The translations under genes and the position numbers were made by a program. Positions 9,027-17,632 of a stretch of 64,000 nt of DNA are shown one piece after another; the stretch's first letter is position 1; every line of letters begins with the position of its first letter. Origin of the DNA: Burkholderia sp. Bp9143 (GTDB lineage: Bacteria; Pseudomonadota; Gammaproteobacteria; Burkholderiales; Burkholderiaceae); the NCBI RefSeq assembly GCF_003853645.1, contig NZ_QTPO01000037.1:27831-91830 (forward strand), written 5' to 3'. Below the pieces are notes generated by a model that ran no database searches, was not told the origin of the DNA, and was given only the letters and a program-made list of their open reading frames with translations.

Positions 9027-10580
9027 TTACGTTTGTTGCCCGCGGACAACCTTTAATCGTATGCGCCGCCGCGATTCTTCCGATGAATCGGCGCCGGCCG
9101 CTTCGCCCACCACATCCGCGAGCCGCTGCGCGGCCGCTTCCATTCTTGCGCGATCGAACCCGCCGAAGCCGAGCACGAGGCCCGGACGCGCGGTGCCCGG
9201 CGCGAACATCGGCGACACCGCGCGCACGGCCACGCCCGCCTGTGCGGCGCGCGCCACCACGTCGAGATCGTCGATCCCTGCCGCGAGCCACAGCACGACG
9301 TGCATCCCCTGATCGCCTGGCTGCACCCACGCGCGCTCGCGCGGCAGCCGCGCGCCGAGCGTGTCGATCAGCAGCGCGCGCTGTTCCGCGTAGACGCCGC
9401 GTACGCGGCGAATGTGGCGGTCGAGATGGCCTTCCGCGATGAAGGCGGCGAGCACGTGCTGATCGGCGGTCGGCGCGTGACGATCCATCAGCACGCGCGC
9501 GCCGCAGAACGCGGGCACGAGGTCGTCGGGCGCGATCACGTAGCCGAGCCGCAGCGACGGGAACAGGATCTTGCTGAACGTGCCGAGATAGACGACGCGG
9601 TCGGGATCGAGCCCTTGCAGCGACGGAAACGGATAGCCTTCGTAGCGCAGCTCGCTGTCGTAATCGTCCTCGACCACCCACGCGCGATGCGTGCGTGCCC
9701 AGCCGAGCAGCGCGTTGCGCCGCGCCATGCTCATCGGCATCCCGAGCGGGTACTGGTGCGACGGCGTGACGAACGCCGCGCGTGCGTCCGGCGCGAGACG
9801 GATGCCGGCCTCGACGTCGATGCCGTCCGCGTCGACCGGCACGCGGACCATCGCGTCGCGCCGCCCGGTGCTCTCGAGCAGCGCGGTGATGCCGCGATAG
9901 GCGGGATTCTCGACCCACGCGCGATCGTTCGGGCCGAGCAGTACCTGGCTCGCGAGGTGCAGTCCCTGTTGCGTGCCGCTCGTGATGACGACCTGATCGG
10001 CGCTGCAGCGCACCGAGCGCGAGCGGCGCACGTAATCGGCGATCGCTTCGCGCAGCGGCAACGCGCCTTGCGGATCCGCATAACCGGACGGCGCGCCGGC
10101 GCCGCGGGCGCGCAGACGGTTGCCGAGCCGGCGCCAGATGTCGTCGGGCGCGGTGAGCCCGACCGGCACCGAGATCGCGAACGGTGCGGCCGGCAGCGGA
10201 CGGAATTCGCGGGCGATCCGCGCGAACGTCGCGGCCGGTTCGGGGAGGCCGGCGTGTGCGGCGCGCTGGCGGGCGGCGGATGGTTCGCCAGCCTGCGGCG
10301 ACGGCTCGGCCAGCGCGTTCGCGACCCGCGTGCCGGCGCCGCCGCGCGACTCAAGGAAGCCTTCGGCGACGAGCTGCGCATACGCGTCGACGACGGTGCC
10401 GCGCGCGACCTGGAGCGATGCCGCGAGCAGCCGCGTGGACGGCAGCGTGTCGCCGGGCCGCACGTCGCCGTGGCGCACCGCGTCGCGCAACGCCTGCGCG
10501 AGCTGGCGGCTCAGGTCGCCGGCTGCGCGGTCGAGCGCGCCGAGCGACGGGATTTCGACGATCCGTGCGGTTCTGGCCAT
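9027..10580 (-). CDS. MocR/PdxR-type regulator (GntR HTH fused to aminotransferase domain)
   Basis: 517 residues. A winged-helix GntR domain (about 20-88; PSTRLLAASLQVARGTVVDAY) is joined by an Ala/Pro-rich linker to a fold-type I PLP aminotransferase-like domain. The cofactor residues are kept: Asp305 in VEDDYDSE and Lys337 in GTFSKILFPSLRLGY. MocR proteins sense PLP or a related ligand and usually control a divergent gene, here the PaiB-like FMN-binding protein 127 bases away. Classic PdxR controls pdxST, which is absent here, so the target and ligand may differ. Confidence 0.9.
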   Translation of the reverse strand: MARTARIVEIPSLGALDRAAGDLSRQLAQALRDAVRHGDVRPGDTLPSTRLLAASLQVARGTVVDAYAQLVAEGFLESRGGAGTRVANALAEPSPQAGEPSAARQRAAHAGLPEPAATFARIAREFRPLPAAPFAISVPVGLTAPDDIWRRLGNRLRARGAGAPSGYADPQGALPLREAIADYVRRSRSVRCSADQVVITSGTQQGLHLASQVLLGPNDRAWVENPAYRGITALLESTGRRDAMVRVPVDADGIDVEAGIRLAPDARAAFVTPSHQYPLGMPMSMARRNALLGWARTHRAWVVEDDYDSELRYEGYPFPSLQGLDPDRVVYLGTFSKILFPSLRLGYVIAPDDLVPAFCGARVLMDRHAPTADQHVLAAFIAEGHLDRHIRRVRGVYAEQRALLIDTLGARLPRERAWVQPGDQGMHVVLWLAAGIDDLDVVARAAQAGVAVRAVSPMFAPGTARPGLVLGFGGFDRARMEAAAQRLADVVGEAAGADSSEESRRRIRLKVVRGQQT

Positions 10581-10584
10581 GATT

Positions 10585-10640
10585 CTGGTCTGCTGAAATT
10601 GTTCGAAACCGGCTCTACAGCATAAACCAGTTAGCGATCA
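10585..10640 (+). promoter_or_regulatory. Candidate promoter/operator between the MocR and PaiB-like genes
   Basis: TTGTTC (10599-10604) and CATAAA (10621-10626) are 16 bases apart and could be the -35 and -10 of the + strand gene. AAACCGGCT (10606-10614) and AAACCAGTT (10624-10632) form an imperfect 18-base-spaced direct repeat over the same region; MocR proteins typically bind such direct repeats. Prediction only. Confidence 0.35.
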
Positions 10641-10707
10641 CAATCTGCACATGGCGGGCCGGTTTCCGGCCCGCTCCTTCCGAACCCTGTCCGACCGTGG
10701 AGCCGCC

Positions 10708-11346
10708 ATGTATGTCCCCGCCGATTTCGCCGAATCCCGTCCCGACGTGCTGCGCGAACTGATCGTCCAGCATCCGTTCGGCACCCTGGTCACGCACGGG
10801 AAGGGCGGGCTCGACGCGAATCACCTCCCGTTCGAACTGCTGCCGGGCGACGGCGGCCTCGGCGAGCTGCATGCGCACGTCGCGCGCGCGAATCCGGTCT
10901 GGCAGGCGGTCGCGGACGGCGACGAAGTGCTCGTGATCTTCCGCGCCGGCGACGCGTACATCTCCCCGAACTGGTACCCGAGCAAGCACGTCGCGCATCG
11001 GCAGGTGCCGACGTGGAACTACGTGGTCGTGCATGCGCACGGCCGCATCACCGTGCGCGACGACGAGAAGTTCGTGCGCGGCGTGGTCGCGCGGCTGACG
11101 CGTACGCACGAGGCATCGCAGCCGGCGCCGTGGAAGATGGCCGACGCGCCGAAGGAATATCTCGACACGATGCTGCAGTCGATCGTCGGGCTGCAGATCG
11201 AGATCACGCGGCTCGTCGGCAAGCGCAAGCTCGGGCAGAACAAGGCGGTCGACGATATTCGCGGTGCGGGCGACGCGCTGATCGCGGACGGGAGTCTCGC
11301 GATCGGGGAGGCGATGCTGGCGGAGGCGGACCGCAAGAATGAATAG
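10708..11346 (+). CDS. PaiB-family FMN-binding protein
   Basis: 212 residues of the PaiB family, a split-barrel flavin-binding fold related to pyridoxamine-phosphate oxidase and often labelled negative transcriptional regulator. The family core is visible: MYVPADF at the start, HPFGTLVTHG, ANHLPFEL, ISPNWYPSK and PTWNYVVVHAHG, then the C-terminal IVGLQIEITRLVGKRKLGQNK. ATG 10708 follows GGAG (10699-10702); an upstream in-frame ATG at 10651 would add a non-conserved leader. It is divergent from a MocR regulator, whose PLP-linked domain makes vitamin B6 or flavin-linked control plausible. The biochemical role is not established. Confidence 0.85.
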   Translation: MYVPADFAESRPDVLRELIVQHPFGTLVTHGKGGLDANHLPFELLPGDGGLGELHAHVARANPVWQAVADGDEVLVIFRAGDAYISPNWYPSKHVAHRQVPTWNYVVVHAHGRITVRDDEKFVRGVVARLTRTHEASQPAPWKMADAPKEYLDTMLQSIVGLQIEITRLVGKRKLGQNKAVDDIRGAGDALIADGSLAIGEAMLAEADRKNE

Positions 11347-11503
11347 TCTTGCGGTCGCGAGGTGAGGGGCTCCTCGCCTGGACCACAACACCGCGCAAGT
11401 GTCGCTTATGCGCGGACGGGTTTTCCTCGACGCGTCCGAACCTTGTAGGGCCAATACACATGCCGGTGAAGGAAGGCGGCACGTGTCGTACAGGTCAGGC
11501 GAT

Positions 11504-11821
11504 TCATTTCATGACGTAATCGACAATGTATAGGGCGGCGGTCACGAAGAGAATCGCGGCACTCCATAGTGCCCATGTTCTAGTGGGCCAACGCTTCCAG
11601 GCAATGGCGTTGAGCGTGCCGAAAGCGATCGCGGGACCAAAAAAATACGAAATCAATATTGGTGCAATCCACCACGGCGTCGGGCATTTGTCCAGTTCAT
11701 GGCAGCCTGTGGCGATATGGTTAGGTTTGACCAAGGGAACGCGGCTGAGCGCATAGACAAATACCCATGCGACCAGCAGACCGAACAAAAAGCCGCAGAG
11801 CGATATCGCAAGCCGTTTCAC
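11504..11821 (-). CDS. Small membrane protein following Tae4: candidate immunity protein
   Basis: 105 residues with three predicted membrane segments (about 3-25, 54-72, 78-101). Between the first two lies a short loop with two cysteines (ATGCHELDKCPTP). The GTG start at 11821 overlaps the TGA of the upstream amidase gene as GTGA, so the two are translationally coupled; TTG 11833 is an alternative start. Known Tai4 immunity proteins are soluble periplasmic proteins; this one has no resemblance I can recognise and would have to act from the membrane. Immunity is inferred from position only. GC content is lower than in the flanks. Confidence 0.65.
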   Translation of the reverse strand: MKRLAISLCGFLFGLLVAWVFVYALSRVPLVKPNHIATGCHELDKCPTPWWIAPILISYFFGPAIAFGTLNAIAWKRWPTRTWALWSAAILFVTAALYIVDYVMK

Positions 11822-12450
11822 TTGATTTCCCAAAATAGGATTTGCTTCGAGCCGCCAAGGTCAGAATACGATGCGTCGCCGAGTATGGTCGCGCCTTGAC
11901 GAACAGACCTGGCGCCAAAGTAACGCCCCCATGTCGCGAACCCGCTCCAAAATCCGCTGACCGTCAAGCGAGATCCGTTCCACAGATCAATGTGGCCGCC
12001 ACTCGCGTTCTCGGTCGATTCGCCGCTGCGCGTCCAGTACCTTGAGAACTGGATGATACCGGTGCGGCCTTTGACCTTCGCCTCCCAATCCTCCCCGGTA
12101 ATGTTTTCAGCTTTGGGAAGACCTGCGAACGGCTGTAGCTGCAACCATGCGCCCAGCTCATCAGCGCGCGTCGCCGTGGGTTTCCCGTCAAGCAGGATAC
12201 GGCCGATCGTCTTTGCGCCCGACATCGGTCTGACGTTCTTTGCATTGAACGATTTCATTCCGACACCGACGCGGTGCAGAGTGACGCTGACGCGAATGGC
12301 GCATTGATTGGTATACGCCGGGTTGTCGAACGGATTGCCGGACGGGTAGTTGTCCCAAAGCTCTTGGAAGGTGACGCCTGCCAATGGCACCTCTTTCTCT
12401 GAATCTTTGGTGTCGGTAGTGCGAACTTTCGTGGGGCCGGTATGTGGCAT
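11818..12450 (-). CDS. tae4: Type VI secretion amidase effector, Tae4 family
   Basis: 210 residues. The N-terminal block FQELWDNYPSGNPFDNPAY leads to NQCAIRVSV, with catalytic Cys50, and GGHIDLWNG supplies catalytic His153; both are diagnostic of Tae4 NlpC/P60-like DL-endopeptidases. Such toxins are delivered into rival periplasms and cleave peptidoglycan between D-Glu and mDAP. It is longer than typical Tae4, with a polar 20-residue N-terminal extension. ATG 12450 was chosen over TTG 12453. It lies between a PAAR gene and a small membrane-protein gene, the expected spike-effector-immunity order. No structural T6SS genes are in the window. Confidence 0.9.
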   Translation of the reverse strand: MPHTGPTKVRTTDTKDSEKEVPLAGVTFQELWDNYPSGNPFDNPAYTNQCAIRVSVTLHRVGVGMKSFNAKNVRPMSGAKTIGRILLDGKPTATRADELGAWLQLQPFAGLPKAENITGEDWEAKVKGRTGIIQFSRYWTRSGESTENASGGHIDLWNGSRLTVSGFWSGFATWGRYFGARSVRQGATILGDASYSDLGGSKQILFWEIK

Positions 12451-12453
12451 CAA

Positions 12454-13008
12454 CTATTCCCCACTTTGCTTCGAGAGCGCGTCATCGCCCCAGTAGACGG
12501 TGTAATCACTTGCCTCGTCGCCGGTATGGATGCGAGGTAGTTTGCCGCTTGCATCAAGACGCCCGAAATGCATTCGACCGTCAGAGGTTTCGATATAGTA
12601 GGGCAGCCCTTCTGTTACCTCGTTGGTCACCCTAACCAGCTCGTCGAAAGTGCCTTTCCTGACAGATATGATCTTGCCTGTTCGCGTGCGGCTCGAAACG
12701 ACTTCCCCGAGACCCTTTATTCCATCGTTGCACCAGGCTTCGCCGGCAAGCAATGCAACGATGCGCGGCGGAGTTGCGCAGCCGCAAATGACTACATCAT
12801 TATCCAGCGCGACCTCCCCCCGGAACTTGATTCGGTATGGGCCCCCGGCTTTCGCGATGGTGCCGACGCTTTGGCATGCGGTGCAGAATGCGCTACCCTC
12901 AATCAGGGCGGCTTGATGGCCGTGTACAACGAACGGCGGACCGTCGTATGCGGTAACTGTCCCGCCGCTTGAAAGACCATCGCCAACGACTGCAATTCTT
13001 CTTTTCAT
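12454..13008 (-). CDS. PAAR-domain protein (T6SS spike tip) with C-terminal extension
   Basis: 184 residues. Residues 1-90 form a PAAR domain: GDGLSSGGTV at the start, then PFVVHGHQAALIEG, CTACQSVGTI and VICGC with the Cys/His residues that bind zinc at the spike tip. Residues 100-184 are a polar extension without a recognised toxin motif (KGTFDELVRVTNEV, SDGRMHFG), likely an adaptor. ATG 13008 has GAGAGGG upstream; the frame is open 33 codons further but without domain character. The stop codon abuts the tae4 start, so the two are probably co-transcribed and the tip carries the Tae4 cargo. Confidence 0.85.
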   Translation of the reverse strand: MKRRIAVVGDGLSSGGTVTAYDGPPFVVHGHQAALIEGSAFCTACQSVGTIAKAGGPYRIKFRGEVALDNDVVICGCATPPRIVALLAGEAWCNDGIKGLGEVVSSRTRTGKIISVRKGTFDELVRVTNEVTEGLPYYIETSDGRMHFGRLDASGKLPRIHTGDEASDYTVYWGDDALSKQSGE

Positions 13009-13197
13009 TGATCGGCCCTCTCGGAAAGCCGTAATCGTAGCCGCGTGGCGCGACAGCTCATCTTGATATTGACAGGGTTCGTTGAAACGGCAAATCTGAA
13101 TCAGCAACCACCGAGAAGGAAATCACACGCTGCGGGTGATGAATCCGAGGTGCGTTCACCGTTTCCGACGCGGTTTCCGCACGACCACCGTTGCCAC

Positions 13198-13770
13198 CTA
13201 TTGCGGCCGTTTTCCGCCTTCTCCCGCCTGCGCCAGCGCCCCGCGAATCGCCGCTTCCGTCTTGTCATACCCGCCCTCGCCATACCGCGTATAGACGACC
13301 TTCCCGTTCGCGTCGATCAGATAAAGCGCGGGCCAGTACTGGTTGCCGTACGCGCGCCACGTGTCGTAGCGGTTGTCCTGCGCGACCGGATACTGGATGC
13401 CGAAGCGCTTGACCGCATCGGCGACGTTCTTCGCATCGCGTTCGAACGGATACTCGGGCGTATGCACGCCCACCACGACGAGCCCCTGGTCGCGATACTT
13501 CCGGTACCAGTCGTTCACGTACGGAATCGTGTGAATGCAGTTGATGCACGAGTACGTCCAGAAATCGACCAGCACGACCTTGCCGCGCAGCTGGTCGAGC
13601 TTGAGCGGCGCGCTGTTGTGCCAGCGCTCGATGCCGGTGAAGTCGGGTGCCGGCGTGCCGGCCAGCGAGGCGGTCATGCCCGCGTCGTCGCGGGTGCCGG
13701 CGAACGCGGCGAGGCCGGCCGTGGCGGCGAGGGCGATCACGAGGGCGGCGGTCTTGAGTCTGGTCGGCAT
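13198..13770 (-). CDS. Periplasmic thioredoxin-like protein (TlpA/DipZ C-terminal type)
   Basis: 190 residues: signal peptide (1-25), then a thioredoxin fold of the AhpC/TSA-Redoxin group. VVLVDFWTYSCINCIHTIPY carries the active-site Cys75 and Cys78. The sequence CINC with a following Tyr-Asn-Asp-Trp-Tyr-Arg stretch is typical of the thioredoxin-like domain found in DipZ proteins, here free-standing without the CcdA membrane part. A GGAGAA ribosome-binding site precedes ATG 13770. It probably reduces or oxidises disulfides of exported proteins. It is divergent from the two-component pair that follows. Confidence 0.88.
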   Translation of the reverse strand: MPTRLKTAALVIALAATAGLAAFAGTRDDAGMTASLAGTPAPDFTGIERWHNSAPLKLDQLRGKVVLVDFWTYSCINCIHTIPYVNDWYRKYRDQGLVVVGVHTPEYPFERDAKNVADAVKRFGIQYPVAQDNRYDTWRAYGNQYWPALYLIDANGKVVYTRYGEGGYDKTEAAIRGALAQAGEGGKRPQ

Positions 13771-13891
13771 GGCGGTTCTCCGGTTCGGCCGGCCGCCGCG
13801 CGCGTGCGTCGGCCGGACAGGTTTCGACAGCCCTCATTGGGCCGCGCCGACGTATCTGCGATGTGTCCGGCAAGCCGCGCGTGTGCAATGT

Positions 13892-13954
13892 TGTATGTCG
13901 TCACGGCGGCGCGATACATTGGGATACAAACGCGTGCCCGCGGTGCGGTATAAA
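13892..13954 (+). promoter_or_regulatory. Candidate promoter with direct repeat for the response regulator gene
   Basis: GATACATT (13913-13920) and GATACAAA (13923-13930) repeat with a 10-base period, the spacing OmpR-family dimers prefer. A reverse-oriented relative, TTGTATGTC (13891-13899), lies upstream. A TATAAA box at 13949-13954 lies 18 bases after the repeat, which would place the repeat next to or over the -35 position, as for autoactivation. Prediction from spacing only. Confidence 0.4.
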
Positions 13955-13998
13955 AGCGGACATCGCCAGCCGGAACATCACGCCAACGACACCGACTC

Positions 13999-14739
13999 AT
14001 GGACAAGATCGACCACGTACTGATCGTCGACGACGATCGCGCGATCCGCGAACTGATCGCGGACTATCTGGAGAAGAACGGCATGCGCGTGTCGCTCGCC
14101 GCGAACGGCCGCGAGATGCGCAACGTGCTCGACGACGGCGCGCCCGACCTGATCGTGCTCGACCTGATGCTGCCCGGCGAGGACGGCCTCACGCTGTGCC
14201 GCGATCTGCGCGCCGGCAAGTTCCGCACGGTGCCGGTGCTGATGCTGACGGCGCGCGGCGAGGAAACCGACCGCATCATCGGCCTCGAGATGGGCGCCGA
14301 CGACTATCTCGCGAAGCCGTTCGCGGTGCGCGAGCTGCTCGCGCGGATCCGCTCGGTGCTGCGCCGCGCGCGCATGCTGCCGCCCGGCATGCAGGTGTCG
14401 GAGACGGCCGCGATGCTCGCGTTCGGCGAATGGCGGCTCGACACGACGGGGCGTCACCTGCTCGACGCCGAGGGTACGCTGGTCGCGCTGAGCGGCGCCG
14501 AGTACCGGCTGCTGCGCGTGTTCCTCGACAATCCGCAGCGCGTGCTGACACGCGACCAGCTGCTCAACCTCACGCAGGGACGGCAGTCCGATCCGTTCGA
14601 CCGGTCGATCGACCTGCTCGTGAGCCGCCTGCGGCAGCGGCTGCGCGACGGCGCACGCGAGCCGCGCTACATCAAGACGCTGCGCAACGAGGGCTACGTG
14701 TTCTCGTCGGCGGTGACTGCGGTCGAAGGCGACGCATGA
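13999..14739 (+). CDS. OmpR-family response regulator
   Basis: 246 residues. The receiver domain (1-120) has acidic Asp11/Asp12, phospho-acceptor Asp55 in VLDLMLPGEDG and Lys106 in AKPF. The C-terminal winged-helix DNA-binding domain (about 145-240) includes LSGAEYRLLRVFL and IDLLVSRLRQRL. The stop codon overlaps the kinase start (ATGA), so both partners are coupled. The sequence resembles OmpR of the EnvZ/OmpR type in Burkholderia, but no target is adjacent apart from possible autoregulation through the upstream direct repeat. Confidence 0.93.
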   Translation: MDKIDHVLIVDDDRAIRELIADYLEKNGMRVSLAANGREMRNVLDDGAPDLIVLDLMLPGEDGLTLCRDLRAGKFRTVPVLMLTARGEETDRIIGLEMGADDYLAKPFAVRELLARIRSVLRRARMLPPGMQVSETAAMLAFGEWRLDTTGRHLLDAEGTLVALSGAEYRLLRVFLDNPQRVLTRDQLLNLTQGRQSDPFDRSIDLLVSRLRQRLRDGAREPRYIKTLRNEGYVFSSAVTAVEGDA

Positions 14740-16058
14740 GCACGCGCACCCTGTGGCACTGGCCGCGGTCGCTGTTCGCGCGGCTCGCGCTGATCCTGTG
14801 CGTGGGCCTCGCGCTCGCGCAGACGCTGTCGTTCTGGCTCACCGTGACCGAGCGCGACCAGGCGACCACCAACCTGATGATGGGCTACATCGAGCGCGAG
14901 GTCGCGAGCTCGGTCGCGCTGCTCGACCACCTGCCGCCCGACCAGCGCGCCGCGTGGCTGCCGCGCCTCGCACGGCGCAGCTACGCGTTCATCCTCGGGC
15001 CCGGCGAGACGGGCACGCCGCCCGAGGCGCGGCTGTCGGCGCGTGTCGAGCGGTCGATCTCGGACGGCATCGGCGGCGACTACCCGCTGACCGCGAACGC
15101 GCTTCCCGGCGATCGCGAGCATCTGCAGGTGCATTTGCGCCTGACCGACGGCTCGCCGCTGACGATCGATATCCATCCGATGTCGACGGTGCCGCTGTCG
15201 GGCTGGCTGCCGGTCGTGCTCGCGCTGCAGCTCGCGGTGCTGGCCGCATGCTGCTGGCTCGCGGTGCGGCTCGCGACGCGGCCGCTGAACCAGCTCGCGC
15301 AGGCCGCCGACGCGCTCGGCCCCGATCTGAAGGGCGAGCGCCTGAACGAGGACGGGCCGTCCGAAGTCGCGCGCGCCGCGCGGGCGTTCAACGCGATGCA
15401 GGACCGCATCGCGCAGTACATGGCCGAACGCATGCAGATCCTCGCGTCGATCTCGCACGACTTGCAAACGCCGATCACGCGGATGCGTCTGCGGGTCGAC
15501 ACGATGGACGACGACGTGCAGGGCGCGAAGCTGCGCCAGGACCTGCTCGAGATGGAGCATCTGGTGAAGGAGGGCGTCGCGTATGCGCGCACGCTGCACG
15601 GCACGGAAGAGGCCGCGCGCCGCATCGATCTCGATGCGCTGCTCGACAGCATCGTGTGCGATTACACGGATGCGGGGCAGGATGTCGCGCTGCATGGCGG
15701 CGGGCCGCTCGCGCTCGTCACGCGGCCGAAGGCGCTGCGCCGGATCGTCGGCAACCTCGTCGACAACGCGCTGAAGTTCGCGGGCGCGGCCGAGATCGAC
15801 GTGCAGGCGGCGCCGGGCGGCGGCGCGGTCATTGCGGTGCGCGATCGCGGGCCCGGCATTCCGGACGATCAGCTCGACGCGGTGTTCGAACCGTTCCGGC
15901 GCGTGGAGACGTCGCGCAATCGCGAGACGGGCGGCACCGGGCTCGGCCTTGCGATTGCGCGGCAGCTTGCGCTCGCGATGGGCGGCACGCTTACGTTGCG
16001 CAACCGGGCGGATGGCGGCGGGCTCGAAGCGCGGTTGACGCTGGTGAATGCCGCGTGA
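14736..16058 (+). CDS. Membrane sensor histidine kinase (EnvZ-like)
   Basis: 440 residues. Membrane segments at about 13-35 and 155-178 enclose a periplasmic sensor of some 115 residues; a HAMP linker (180-230) leads to the H box SISHDLQTPITRMRL with His241. The N box NLVDNALKF and the G boxes RDRGPGIPD and GGTGLGLAI complete the ATPase domain. It would phosphorylate the response regulator encoded just upstream with a 4-base ATGA overlap. The sensed signal is unknown. Confidence 0.93.
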   Translation: MSTRTLWHWPRSLFARLALILCVGLALAQTLSFWLTVTERDQATTNLMMGYIEREVASSVALLDHLPPDQRAAWLPRLARRSYAFILGPGETGTPPEARLSARVERSISDGIGGDYPLTANALPGDREHLQVHLRLTDGSPLTIDIHPMSTVPLSGWLPVVLALQLAVLAACCWLAVRLATRPLNQLAQAADALGPDLKGERLNEDGPSEVARAARAFNAMQDRIAQYMAERMQILASISHDLQTPITRMRLRVDTMDDDVQGAKLRQDLLEMEHLVKEGVAYARTLHGTEEAARRIDLDALLDSIVCDYTDAGQDVALHGGGPLALVTRPKALRRIVGNLVDNALKFAGAAEIDVQAAPGGGAVIAVRDRGPGIPDDQLDAVFEPFRRVETSRNRETGGTGLGLAIARQLALAMGGTLTLRNRADGGGLEARLTLVNAA

Positions 16059-16197
16059 CGAGTGACGAGTGACGCGATGGCGCGCGCGGCGCCGTCAGGC
16101 GTGTCGCGGGCTGCGCGTTGACGCGGGCTGCGTCACACGCGCATGACGGGGCGGCTTTCCATTGAACGAAGCGGGTTGAGCGAGGCGCGATGCTGCG

Positions 16198-16932
16198 TCA
16201 GCACTGGCCGGTGCGCAGCGCGACGGTCCAGTCGTCGCGGCCGCGCGATGCCGCGGTGGCGGCCGCCGAATGCCAGTCGTATTCGACCGCATGAAACTCG
16301 GCGTGCCAGCCGGCCGGCGTGCGCGACACCATCGCATAGCGCGCATGCGGCGAACCCGTTTCGATCCGGTGCGGATGCGGTTGATCGTCGGTGTACGCCT
16401 GCAGTCCGACGCTGCCCGGGTTGACGATCAGCCGGCCGTCGTCGAGCTTCGCGATGCGCGGCACATGCGTGTGGCCGCACAGGATCAGCGACGCCGGCTC
16501 GTCGCCCGCGCGCTGCGCGATTTCATCGGGCGTCGCCGCGCGGCAGCCGTCGGGCGTCACCGTTTCGAGGAAATAGACGAGGTCGCTGGCGGGCGTGCCG
16601 TGCACCATCAGCACGTCGTCGCCGAGCATCAGGCGTTCGGGCAATGCGGCGATCCACGTGCGGTGGTCGTCGCGCAGCGTGTCGTGTGCCCAGCGATCGG
16701 ACAGCCGCATCGCTTTGCGATCGCCGGTCAGCAGTTGCCGTTCGTGATTGCCCTTGATGGTCGGCAGGTCGAGCGCGATCAGGCGGTCGGCCGTTTCGGC
16801 CGGATGGAGCGCGCCCGACACGATGTCGCCGAGGTTGACGATCACGTCGGCGCCGCGGCGGCGCACGTCGTCGAGCACCGCGTCGAGCGCGGCGAGGTTG
16901 CCGTGGATGTCGGACAGCGCGGCGATTTTCAT
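16198..16932 (-). CDS. Calcineurin-like metallophosphoesterase (YfcE/MJ0936-like)
   Basis: 244 residues with the ordered metal-binding motifs of the family: SDIHGNL (Asp/His) at the N-terminus, NLGDIVSG, KGNHER, and the C-terminal GHTH followed by NPGSVG. Such enzymes cleave phosphodiesters or phosphomonoesters with a dinuclear metal centre. The start was set at ATG 16932, directly before KIAALSDIHGN; the frame runs 26 codons further upstream with an Arg-rich leader. No neighbour indicates a substrate. Confidence 0.87.
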   Translation of the reverse strand: MKIAALSDIHGNLAALDAVLDDVRRRGADVIVNLGDIVSGALHPAETADRLIALDLPTIKGNHERQLLTGDRKAMRLSDRWAHDTLRDDHRTWIAALPERLMLGDDVLMVHGTPASDLVYFLETVTPDGCRAATPDEIAQRAGDEPASLILCGHTHVPRIAKLDDGRLIVNPGSVGLQAYTDDQPHPHRIETGSPHARYAMVSRTPAGWHAEFHAVEYDWHSAAATAASRGRDDWTVALRTGQC

Positions 16933-17053
16933 GGCGAGGAAGTCGATGCGGGGAACGGCGATTGTCGCGAATTCGGCGCGGATCGTCCAATCGCGTCGAC
17001 GGCGGCGCACGCGCGGCGCGTGTCGAGTGTCGGCTTGTCAGCCGGCCAGCGTG

Positions 17054-17590
17054 TCAGTCGGTTGCGATGCGCGCGTACATCGCGAAATCACCCGGCACGC
17101 CGCGCACCATCCGGTATGCGCGCAGCAATCCTTCGTACCGGAAGCCGCATTTTTGCAGCACGCGCGCGGAGCCGGCGTTGCTGGTCATCACGATGCCCTG
17201 GATGCGCACGAATTCGCCTTCGGCGAACGCCCACGCGGTGACGCTCGCGCACAGCGCGCTCGCGATGCCGCGCCCCCAGTGCGATGGTGCGAGGTCGTAT
17301 GCGATCTCGGCTGACCGGTTCGCGGTGGACACAGTATGCAGCCCGATCGTCCCGGCGAGCGCACCCGATGCGTCGTCGACGATCGCGAGACGGCGGATCG
17401 AATCCGGCTGGACCGATTCGATGCCGTCGAACAGCGGCAGCAGATCGTCGCGCGAATGCAGGTTCCAGCTCGTGTGGCGGACGACGTCGGGGTTCGACAG
17501 GTACGCGTACCACGCGTCGAGGTCCGCGCGGTCAAGCTGCCGGAGAGACAGGCCGGGGAAGCCGGAGCGGGGTGGCGCGGCGATTCTCAT
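17054..17590 (-). CDS. GNAT N-acetyltransferase (RimJ/RimL-type)
   Basis: 178 residues. The GNAT core is visible: LSLRQLDRADLDAWYAYLSN at the N-terminus, AEIAYDLAPSHWGRGIASAL with the acetyl-CoA pyrophosphate loop (WGRGIA), and SNAGSARVLQKCGFRYEGLL at motif B. Members acetylate ribosomal protein N-termini, antibiotics or small amines. The substrate cannot be told from the sequence or context. It is followed on the same strand by the phosphoesterase after a gap of about 120 bases. Confidence 0.85.
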   Translation of the reverse strand: MRIAAPPRSGFPGLSLRQLDRADLDAWYAYLSNPDVVRHTSWNLHSRDDLLPLFDGIESVQPDSIRRLAIVDDASGALAGTIGLHTVSTANRSAEIAYDLAPSHWGRGIASALCASVTAWAFAEGEFVRIQGIVMTSNAGSARVLQKCGFRYEGLLRAYRMVRGVPGDFAMYARIATD

Positions 17591-17632
17591 CGCGTAGTGG
17601 TCGCGAACGATGCGGCGCGCATGCCGATGCCC

